Origin: an uncultured Pseudomonadota bacterium
GTDB taxonomy: Bacteria; Pseudomonadota; Alphaproteobacteria; RF32; CAG-239
DNA length: 9,939 nucleotides
NCBI GenBank assembly: GCA_949295395.1
Contig: CASFLB010000037.1
Coordinates: 1-9,939, forward strand
Reading direction: 5' to 3'
The number at the start of each line of letters is the position of its first letter. The stretch's first letter is position 1. Positions 1-4,612 of the stretch are shown here, one piece after another. The notes beneath the pieces are model-generated. The model was not told the origin of the DNA. It worked only from the letters and a program-made list of their open reading frames with translations, and ran no database searches. Made by a program: the position numbers and the translations under genes.

Positions 1-44
1 CTTAATCTGGCTTGTTCTTCTTTACTAAATCTTATTTTGCTCAT
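1..44 (-). CDS. Start of a transposase-like helix-turn-helix protein (IS3 OrfA-like), partial
   Basis: Only the first 14 complete codons are present: MSKIRFSKEEQARL, running off the left edge. The start is well supported by AAAAGGAG, a strong Shine-Dalgarno sequence, 6 nt upstream of the ATG. The (K)IRFSKEE opening is familiar from IS3-type OrfA proteins, in which an N-terminal helix-turn-helix recognises the element's ends before fusion with the catalytic OrfB. The neighbouring terminus at 139 agrees with this. With 14 residues the call is inference; another small DNA-binding protein would fit as well. Confidence 0.45.
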   Translation of the reverse strand, partial: MSKIRFSKEEQARL

Positions 45-71
45 TCTTATCTCCTTTTGTGTGAGTTTAAC

Positions 72-119
72 AAAAAAATTCCCCTTTGAATATTTTTTTC
101 AAAGGGGATTTTCTTTTTT
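72..119. terminator. Two-way hairpin terminator inside the IS end
   Basis: TCCCCTTTGA (80-89) pairs perfectly with TCAAAGGGGA (99-108), giving a 10-bp stem with a 9-nt AT loop. On the plus strand it is followed by TTTTCTTTTTT (109-119). On the minus strand the hairpin is followed by AATTTTTTTG (79-71), so either direction could terminate. It lies between the IS outer end and the transposase-like start, where insertion sequences often carry a block to incoming transcripts. Confidence 0.6.
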
Positions 120-190
120 CCTCCACTTTCTGGGGTACAGATCATAAGAGAGTGAGGGGTTTTTGTTATGTTTGGTAGGGTGTGGGAAAA

Positions 191-268
191 ATGATGGATG
201 AGGAAAAGAAACGCGCTCAGGAACAAATGAATCTTGTTGATGAGCTCCTTGCCAGAGATAAAAAATAG
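191..268 (+). CDS. Possible small protein of 25 residues, unknown function
   Basis: An open frame reads MMDEEKKRAQEQ, continues through MNLVDELLA and ends RDKK before TAG. It has no membrane segment and reads as one strongly charged helix. The frame is closed upstream by TAG at 176-178, so it is not the visible tail of a longer gene; GTG at 182 is an alternative start. A GGGAAAA stretch just before the tandem ATG codons is a weak ribosome binding site. The stop lies 3 nt before a hairpin terminator whose plus-strand T run would end this transcript, which is the best sign that it is real. No family is recognised. Confidence 0.33.
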   Translation: MMDEEKKRAQEQMNLVDELLARDKK

Positions 269-271
269 CAC

Positions 272-306
272 AAAAAAAGGATTGCCAAGCGGGCAATCCT
301 TTTTTT
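272..306. terminator. Bidirectional terminator between converging genes
   Basis: AAAAAAAGGATTGCC (272-286) and GGCAATCCTTTTTTT (292-306) form a perfect 15-bp stem with the loop AAGCG. Each strand leaves the GC core into a run of seven T. It lies 12 nt beyond the stop of the minus-strand gene at 319 and 3 nt beyond the small plus-strand frame, so it can serve both. Confidence 0.85.
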
Positions 307-318
307 GTTTTGTGGAGC

Positions 319-1155
319 TTACAGCTTTTTGTAGAGCTCCATGATGTCTTTTTCAAGGTTGGCACTTTTATTGATGTCTAGTTCATAGACTTTTCTGCCG
401 ACAGCTTGGTATGCCGCTGAGATGCGCTTCCAGTTTTCATTTTTGGTCGGGTGTAAAATTCCGAGAGAGATGTGCGGGAAGCAGGCGAGAGCGTACCACG
501 TGTGGGTTCCGGCGATTCCGATGCAGGAGTCAATCTGTTCGTACAGATTCCAGTACATTTTGTGAGGAATCTTACGAATGCCGAAGACTTCCGGATTTTC
601 GGTATCCCCGGGGACGTAAGCATTGAACTCCTTTTTGATTTCTTCAATCTTTGGAAGGTCATTGATCTTGTCAAAGTGCTGACCTAAAATGAAGGTCACT
701 CCCTCTTTTTTCAAGGGTTTGAAGTAATCGTAGCCGACGCTTTGTTCCTCAGCCGTAGAGCCGCAACGCCCGTCCGATATCAATTTTTGAGGAACGAACA
801 TAATGTTCTTTCCGCTCAACGAATATTTCGGGAGGCCGGGGATTTCTTCCGGATTTGGTGTCAGCGTTGTTTGGGCAATTTTAAGCCATTCATCGTCTGT
901 TACCGCATCTTGCAGGATTTTTTCGCGGATGTTGAGGCCTTCGGCAAGAAGTTGTTCACGCTCTTCCCATGTTGCCTTTACCATGTTGGGGGCAAAGAAG
1001 GAAAGATTGCTGTAGATTTGTTCTACTTGTTCTTCAAACTTTGCCTTTTCTTCAGCTTCGCTGAATGCAACAGGTGTTAAGCCCATAGCTTTAGCATAGA
1101 GAAGACAAAAAAATCCGTGTCCAAATCCTTCAGTGGTTAATCCAAGTTTTTTCAT
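319..1155 (-). CDS. Protein of unknown function, possibly GT-B glycosyltransferase-like
   Basis: A 278-residue soluble protein with no signal peptide or membrane helix. The N-terminus (MKKLGLTTEGFGHGFF) has a glycine-rich turn after a short strand. Residues 33-90 are charged and helical, and 116-160 look like alternating strands and helices (GKNIMFVPQ, GVTFILGQH). The most telling stretch is DSCIGIAGTHTWYALACFP (209-227), followed by a strand-helix pair. It resembles the C-terminal donor-site region of GT9 heptosyltransferase-like GT-B enzymes, where a D-x-x-I-G-x-x-G-T-H pattern precedes a helix. This is a resemblance only; no catalytic role is shown. The start has no Shine-Dalgarno sequence, but a near-consensus promoter lies 48 nt or so upstream. 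It ends in a strong terminator and is a single-gene unit, transcribed away from the unknown genes to its right. Confidence 0.75.
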   Translation of the reverse strand: MKKLGLTTEGFGHGFFCLLYAKAMGLTPVAFSEAEEKAKFEEQVEQIYSNLSFFAPNMVKATWEEREQLLAEGLNIREKILQDAVTDDEWLKIAQTTLTPNPEEIPGLPKYSLSGKNIMFVPQKLISDGRCGSTAEEQSVGYDYFKPLKKEGVTFILGQHFDKINDLPKIEEIKKEFNAYVPGDTENPEVFGIRKIPHKMYWNLYEQIDSCIGIAGTHTWYALACFPHISLGILHPTKNENWKRISAAYQAVGRKVYELDINKSANLEKDIMELYKKL

Positions 1156-1209
1156 AGTGCATTTAATTTTTTTTGTTAATAATATGTGTAATAATCGCTT
1201 TCAAGAAGT

Positions 1210-1238
1210 GTTATATACTAAATTTTGTCGTTTGTCAA
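1210..1238 (-). promoter_or_regulatory. Sigma70-type promoter for the minus-strand gene at 319-1155
   Basis: On the minus strand, TTGACA (1238-1233) is a perfect -35 box, followed by a 17-nt spacer and TATAAC (1215-1210). Transcription would begin near 1203, leaving a leader of about 48 nt before the ATG at 1155. The leader is AT-rich and without a ribosome binding site. Confidence 0.75.
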
Positions 1239-1279
1239 GAAAAAAATACAAAAAATTTTTTTTTGTCATATTTGATGTC

Positions 1280-1308
1280 TTGCAAATTTGTTTTTTTGGC
1301 GCTATAAG
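1280..1308 (+). promoter_or_regulatory. Sigma70-type promoter for the plus-strand gene at 1355
   Basis: TTGCAA (1280-1285), a 17-nt spacer and TATAAG (1303-1308) predict a start site near 1315, about 40 nt before the ATG at 1355. It lies back to back with the minus-strand promoter at 1210-1238, with 41 nt between the two -35 boxes. The promoter is inside the open frame that extends upstream to 1133, which argues that this upstream stretch is not coding. Confidence 0.7.
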
Positions 1309-1354
1309 TCTTTTGCTTATTTATTATTTTGTTTTACTAAAATTTTATACAATT

Positions 1355-1921
1355 ATGGAGACATTACAAAAAAAATTATCAGATGCTCAAATGCAGAGCC
1401 TGAGAGAAAAAATTGCTCAAGTTGAATATGACCGCGTGCGGAATACACTTTTAGAGCACTGGGGAATTGATATTGATTTGCCCGATGCTGATGAGGCTTT
1501 GCGGACAAAACTTACTATGACCTTGGGAAGAGATATTTTTCCAGAAGTTATTGAGGCTATTGCACGCGGGGCTTTAATGGGGAAGATTTCGGAGAATAAT
1601 CTTAATCTTTCGCTCAATAAAGAAAATTTGCCGCTGAAGTTAGCAGAGCCAATTTTGCTAGCTGTCAAGGCTGGACAATTTTCTGAAGTTACGATGGATT
1701 TACTTATTCAGAGGCCCTATTGGCTCCGTTACAAGGATTTTGAACCTCTGTTGGTGGATTTGCTGATTGATGGAAAGATGTCTGAAAAATCGTTTCTATC
1801 TTTGCCTACATGTTATCGCTTTAAGAAAAGCAGCTGGAAAAAAATGTTTGAGAGCGGTGTTGATTTTTTGGTGAAAGCGTATTTGGAAAAGTTTTATCCC
1901 GAAATTGTGCTTGAGGCTTAA
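1355..1921 (+). CDS. Protein of unknown function, 188 residues
   Basis: No family is recognised. The protein starts METLQKKLSDAQMQS, with a charged helical N-terminus (about residues 1-30) that may form a short coiled coil, and then alternates helical and polar stretches with no signal peptide. Two Leu-rich helical segments (about 95-115 and 130-150) end before a basic patch (RFKKSSWKK). The frame is open upstream to 1133, but ATG 1355 is preferred. The upstream 74 codons are Phe/Lys/Ile-rich noise from AT-rich DNA, and a promoter with a start site near 1315 sits within them. No Shine-Dalgarno sequence precedes the ATG. The next gene begins 30 nt after the stop, so the two are probably cotranscribed. 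Confidence 0.7.
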   Translation: METLQKKLSDAQMQSLREKIAQVEYDRVRNTLLEHWGIDIDLPDADEALRTKLTMTLGRDIFPEVIEAIARGALMGKISENNLNLSLNKENLPLKLAEPILLAVKAGQFSEVTMDLLIQRPYWLRYKDFEPLLVDLLIDGKMSEKSFLSLPTCYRFKKSSWKKMFESGVDFLVKAYLEKFYPEIVLEA

Positions 1922-1951
1922 GGTTTTTTGTAATTTATTATTTCATGACTT

Positions 1952-2350
1952 ATGAAAACTAAAAAGACTTTTTTTGTTTTACAATGCTGTGCTGCTCTTG
2001 CGGCTGTTTTGCTGGCTGGCTATGGTTTTTATGTCGACAATCTTAATTATATTGTGATTTCTGCCGTTTGTGTGGTTCTTGTGGAGTTAATTGACCTTTA
2101 TCGCTATCATCTTAAGGAAAAAGCTGATCTCTTAAATTATAAAAATAGGCGTGAGGCTTTAGCTTATGCGGTAAAAGTTCACGAAGGATCAAAAGATGAT
2201 TTTGTGGTCGGTTATGGTGAGGATATGTATGAGGCTTTGTTGAACCAAGGCTATATTCACGAATTTTTGTATACCCCAGGTCCGGAAGAATCTTTTCGAT
2301 GGGAAATTACGCGCTTAGGATTGAATGTGCATAACAAGAAATTGTCTTGA
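1952..2350 (+). CDS. Small inner-membrane protein of unknown function, 132 residues
   Basis: Two hydrophobic segments stand out: about residues 7-28 (FFVLQCCAALAAVLLAGYGF) and 32-50 (NYIVISAVCVVLVELIDLY), with a short DN turn between. The basic start (MKTKKT) and the basic stretch RYHLKEK after the second segment suggest that both ends face the cytoplasm. The remaining 80 residues are soluble. Their end, ALLNQGYIHEF through RWEITRLGL, has the rhythm of a winged-helix tail, though this is only a pattern resemblance. There is no Shine-Dalgarno sequence at ATG 1952. The gene is probably the second of a two-gene unit begun by the promoter at 1280, and it ends in a strong terminator. Confidence 0.72.
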   Translation: MKTKKTFFVLQCCAALAAVLLAGYGFYVDNLNYIVISAVCVVLVELIDLYRYHLKEKADLLNYKNRREALAYAVKVHEGSKDDFVVGYGEDMYEALLNQGYIHEFLYTPGPEESFRWEITRLGLNVHNKKLS

Positions 2351-2354
2351 TGTT

Positions 2355-2384
2355 AAAGAGGAGGAAAAATGCCTCCTCTTTTTT
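2355..2384 (+). terminator. Intrinsic terminator of the 1355-2350 unit
   Basis: AAAGAGGAGG (2355-2364) pairs perfectly with CCTCCTCTTT (2372-2381) around a 7-nt AAAAATG loop, followed by T to 2384. It starts 4 nt after the stop codon. The -35 box of the next promoter begins 2 nt beyond the T run. Confidence 0.88.
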
Positions 2385-2385
2385 G

Positions 2386-2414
2386 TTGACAGGAATAAAG
2401 GCGAATGATAGTTT
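2386..2414 (+). promoter_or_regulatory. Probable promoter of the 2454 gene
   Basis: A perfect TTGACA (2386-2391) is followed by a 17-nt spacer and a weak -10, TAGTTT (2409-2414). Initiation near 2421 would give a leader of about 33 nt. The -35 is convincing and the -10 is poor, so the exact spacing is uncertain. A separate promoter is expected here because a strong terminator lies directly upstream. Confidence 0.5.
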
Positions 2415-2453
2415 TTCTTCGTTGATTTTTATTATTAATTTAATTTTATTGTT

Positions 2454-3182
2454 ATGAATATTTTTAAATCTTTAAAAAATTTTTTCTTAAAAAATTTGAG
2501 TTTGAAACAACTTGATTTGACGACAGAGCCTAATCTTCTTTCTCCGTTTAATGTTTGGGAAAAGTGGATTGAATTAGCTGATTGGCGCAAGGTCTATAAA
2601 TGTTGGAAACATCAAAATGATTTGCGTGATGATTGGAACAGACCTCTTTATCAAGGATGTGTGCGAAATCTTTTACAACATCGAATGCGCCAAATTCAAC
2701 GGCCGATTTTGGCTGATGTGTTTTTTGCTAAGCATCATAATGTGGTGGTGGTTAAATCCAGTTTATCTCATGCCGATGTTGCTGTTGACGTGGAAAAACA
2801 AATGACACGTAAGATGCCACCACAGTTTGTGGTTGATGAAACACACAGATTGGTCGGGTTTGCTTTGACACCCAAACTGATTATTGCCGGTGTATCGGTT
2901 CTTAGAATGTTTCCAAATGAAGCTTTAACGGTGATTAAAGAAGGGGATTTTCGCCTTTTATCGAAAGAAGATGCGATGTTGGTTACACGACAGAAAGATA
3001 TTCTTTCGGAGATGATGAAAGAGGCGCATGCACCGGATTTGACTTCTGTTGCGAGTTTTTCTCTTGAGCTTAATGTTGGTGAGTTTGAAGATCGTGCTTT
3101 ATTGTGGCATTTTTTGCCTCATGGCAAGACGCATTTGACCTCCAGCACGGGAGCTTATGCTCATTTGTTGGTAAAACTTTGA
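2454..3182 (+). CDS. Protein of unknown function, 242 residues
   Basis: No family is recognised. The N-terminus (MNIFKSLKNFFLKNLSLKQLDL) is a basic amphipathic stretch, not a classical signal peptide. Residues 34-70 are rich in Trp and charged residues (VWEKWIELADWRKVYKCWKHQNDLRDDW), which suggests helices packing by aromatic contacts. A central section (about 85-150) looks like mixed strands and helices (HNVVVVKSSL, PPQFVVDETHRLVGFAL). The C-terminal half is mainly helical and ends in a short hydrophobic strand. No catalytic motif is obvious. ATG 2454 lacks a Shine-Dalgarno sequence and is preceded by AT-rich leader. The gene has its own promoter-like sequence and terminator, so it is likely a single-gene unit between the 1355-2350 pair and rplQ. 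Confidence 0.75.
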   Translation: MNIFKSLKNFFLKNLSLKQLDLTTEPNLLSPFNVWEKWIELADWRKVYKCWKHQNDLRDDWNRPLYQGCVRNLLQHRMRQIQRPILADVFFAKHHNVVVVKSSLSHADVAVDVEKQMTRKMPPQFVVDETHRLVGFALTPKLIIAGVSVLRMFPNEALTVIKEGDFRLLSKEDAMLVTRQKDILSEMMKEAHAPDLTSVASFSLELNVGEFEDRALLWHFLPHGKTHLTSSTGAYAHLLVKL

Positions 3183-3187
3183 GCTAA

Positions 3188-3216
3188 AAAGGTTGGTCTT
3201 AAGCCAGCCTTTTTTT
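3188..3216 (+). terminator. Intrinsic terminator after the 2454-3182 gene
   Basis: AAAGGTTGG (3188-3196) pairs with CCAGCCTTT (3204-3212), with one G-T wobble, around the loop TCTTAAG. T continues to 3216. It begins 5 nt after the stop codon and separates this gene from rplQ. Confidence 0.85.
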
Positions 3217-3238
3217 GATTTTAAAAATGATGAAGATT

Positions 3239-3266
3239 TTGCTTGCTTTTCAGATTTTTATATGCT
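3239..3266 (+). promoter_or_regulatory. Probable rplQ promoter
   Basis: TTGCTT (3239-3244), a 16-nt spacer and TATGCT (3261-3266) form a moderate sigma70-type promoter. Initiation would be near 3273, leaving a leader of just over 100 nt before rplQ. A promoter is required here because the upstream gene ends in a terminator. Confidence 0.5.
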
Positions 3267-3286
3267 ATGAGTCTTGCGATTATGTT

Positions 3287-3354
3287 GTTTCCGTGCATCA
3301 GAAGTTTTTCACGGTGGCGGAAACGTGGTTTTATCCGCTTTGCCCTTGCAAAGC
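3287..3354 (+). promoter_or_regulatory. Structured leader of rplQ with alternative hairpins
   Basis: Three pairings are visible. CCGTG (3291-3295) can pair with CACGG (3310-3314), or GTTTCCG (3287-3293) can pair with CGGAAAC (3318-3324); these share 3291-3293 and exclude each other. A third, independent hairpin is perfect: GCTTTGC (3337-3343), loop CCTT, GCAAAGC (3348-3354), ending 12 nt before the AAAGGA ribosome binding site. Ribosomal protein genes are often controlled through such leaders by the protein itself, so an autoregulatory role for L17 is a reasonable guess, but no known leader family is recognised. Confidence 0.35.
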
Positions 3355-3378
3355 TCAGAATAATTGAAAGGAAAAGTC

Positions 3379-3831
3379 ATGAGACACGGAATGGCTCACA
3401 GAAAATTTAGCATGACAAAAAGCCAGAGAAGAGCTTTGTTCTCTAACCTGACCAATGCTTTGCTTACTCACGAACAGATTAAAATTACTTTGCCTCGCGC
3501 TAAAGAATTAAGAACTTTCGCTGATAATATGATTACTTTTGCTAAAAAAGGCGATTTGAACAGCCGCAGATTGGCTTTGGCCTTTTTGCGTGACAATGAA
3601 GTTGTCAGCAAGTTGTTCTCGACTTTGGCTGAGCGTTATAAAGAACGCAACGGTGGTTACACCCGCGTTTTGAAGGCTGGTTTGCGTTATGGCGACTGTG
3701 CTCCGATGGCGATTGTTGAACTCGTTGATCGTGATGTTAAAGCTAAAGGCGCTAAAGATTTGGCTCGCGTTGCCGCTGAAAAAGCCGCTATGGCCGAAGC
3801 TGAAAAAGCTCAAAGCGAAGAGAGCAAATAA
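3379..3831 (+). CDS. rplQ: Large ribosomal subunit protein L17
   Basis: L17 binds 23S rRNA near the exit side of the 50S subunit and is a universal bacterial ribosomal protein. The match covers the whole protein: MRHGMAHRKFSMTKSQRRAL at the start, NLTNALLTHEQIKITLPRAKELR, then the conserved YKERNGGYTRVLKAG and RYGDCAPMAIVELVDRD blocks. These are close to alphaproteobacterial L17. At 150 residues it has a typical core of about 120 plus a charged Ala/Glu/Lys tail (from about 121), common in this class. An upstream in-frame ATG at 3364 exists, but ATG 3379 is chosen because it gives the conserved MRH start and has AAAGGA 6 nt before it. Unusually, rpoA is not upstream; the gene has its own promoter-like sequence and terminator. 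Confidence 0.97.
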   Translation: MRHGMAHRKFSMTKSQRRALFSNLTNALLTHEQIKITLPRAKELRTFADNMITFAKKGDLNSRRLALAFLRDNEVVSKLFSTLAERYKERNGGYTRVLKAGLRYGDCAPMAIVELVDRDVKAKGAKDLARVAAEKAAMAEAEKAQSEESK

Positions 3832-3861
3832 GTTTTAAGCCGATAGGTTTTGAATTTTTTG

Positions 3862-3888
3862 AGGTCGTCTGAAAAGGCGGCCTTTTTT
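3862..3888 (+). terminator. Intrinsic terminator of rplQ
   Basis: AGGTCGTCT (3862-3870), loop GAAA, and AGGCGGCCT (3875-3883) form a 9-bp stem with two G-T wobbles and a GNRA-type loop, followed by a T run to 3888. The minus strand lacks a matching T run, so it serves rplQ and not the converging ankyrin gene. Confidence 0.82.
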
Positions 3889-3899
3889 GTTTGGTTTTT

Positions 3900-4553
3900 T
3901 TATTCTTCGATTTCCGCTATCATGGTTGATAGGCGGGAGGAAGCGGATAAACTTTCAGCGGTGAGGGCCTGAAAGACGGCGTCTTGGTTGCTTTTGCTTA
4001 GCAAAAGGCTGATAATGTTATCTTCGGCGTTTGTCATGACGGCGATTGTCAATGGATAGACTTTTTTGTTTTTGTAGGGAATAGGGCGATTGGCGTCGGC
4101 GCCGCCGTTTATCAGCAATTCTATAATTTCAAGAGGAAGATGATTTCTTAATGCCAAGGATAAAGGTGTTTGGCCATCTTGGGAACGGAGGTTTATGTCT
4201 GCGCCGTAGTCAATCAGTTGTTTGATATTTTCGGCTTTTTCTTCCTTATTTAAGGCAAAAAATATGGCGGTTCGGCCGTTATCATCTTTTTGTTCAATAT
4301 TGGCGCCGGCGTTGATTAAGGTCATGAGAATGGCTTGGTCGCAATTTTGGCGGCAGGCGTCATGCAACGGATAATTTCCGTTTGCTCGAGGTTGATTAAG
4401 CCATAAGCCTTCTTCTATCGCCTCAGAAACTAATTCCGGTGAATTAATGAGAAATCCTTGCTCCAGTTTGTCATCCGGTGCGGCTTGGGTGCTTCTTATC
4501 CCTAAAGACAAGGCAAAAAATATTAAGGCTATGAAACTTATTTTGCTATTCAT
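3900..4553 (-). CDS. Secreted ankyrin-repeat protein, 217 residues
   Basis: A signal peptide is clear: MNSK, a hydrophobic core (ISFIALIFFALSLGI), then a probable signal peptidase I site after STQA (residues 21-24). The mature protein holds about four ankyrin repeats. They are seen at NYPLHDACRQ with INAGANIEQKD (60-90), NGRTAIFFAL with LIDYGADINLRSQD (92-126), GQTPLSLALRN with LINGGADANR (127-156), and a looser last one (165-187). Ankyrin repeats bind other proteins, so a periplasmic or exported binding role is likely; the partner is unknown. The open frame extends 16 codons upstream to 4601, but ATG 4553 is chosen because those codons are the thrS terminator hairpin and the signal peptide begins here. 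The ribosome binding site is weak. The gene follows thrS on the same strand and converges on rplQ. Confidence 0.85.
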   Translation of the reverse strand: MNSKISFIALIFFALSLGIRSTQAAPDDKLEQGFLINSPELVSEAIEEGLWLNQPRANGNYPLHDACRQNCDQAILMTLINAGANIEQKDDNGRTAIFFALNKEEKAENIKQLIDYGADINLRSQDGQTPLSLALRNHLPLEIIELLINGGADANRPIPYKNKKVYPLTIAVMTNAEDNIISLLLSKSNQDAVFQALTAESLSASSRLSTMIAEIEE

Positions 4554-4560
4554 CTCGTTT

Positions 4561-4598
4561 TTATCAAGAAAAGCCGTCGGCCTTGCGGCTGACGGCTT
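4561..4598 (-). terminator. Intrinsic terminator of thrS
   Basis: On the minus strand AAGCCGTCAGCC (4598-4587), loop GCAA, and GGCCGACGGCTT (4582-4571) form a 12-bp stem with one G-T wobble, followed by TTCTTGAT. The T run is short and interrupted, so some read-through into the ankyrin gene is possible. It lies 14 nt after the thrS stop. Confidence 0.8.
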
Positions 4599-4612
4599 CA
4601 TATCGTTTTAGA

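Larger units (their letters stand above)
1..139 (-). mobile_element. One end of a probable IS3-family insertion sequence (partial)
   Basis: Reading the minus strand from 139 downwards, the sequence begins TGTACCCCAGAAAGTGG. This has the TG start and pyrimidine-rich outer end typical of IS3-family termini. About 95 nt inside this end lies a well-placed start codon (44) of a protein resembling an IS3-type OrfA, and between them is a hairpin terminator that could shield the transposase from outside transcription. The element would run leftward out of the window. Only one end is visible, so neither the inverted repeat nor a target duplication can be confirmed. Family assignment rests on recall of similar termini and of the short protein start, and is tentative. 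Confidence 0.45.

Noticed and set aside
411..1080. Several plus-strand open frames opposite the 319-1155 gene
   Set aside because: They are shadows of the minus-strand gene, with no start signals and odd Cys/Arg-rich composition.
1133..1354. N-terminal extension of the 1355 gene starting MVNPSFFIVH
   Set aside because: It overlaps both divergent promoters, is AT-rich Phe/Lys/Ile noise, and its first codons overlap the start of the opposite gene.
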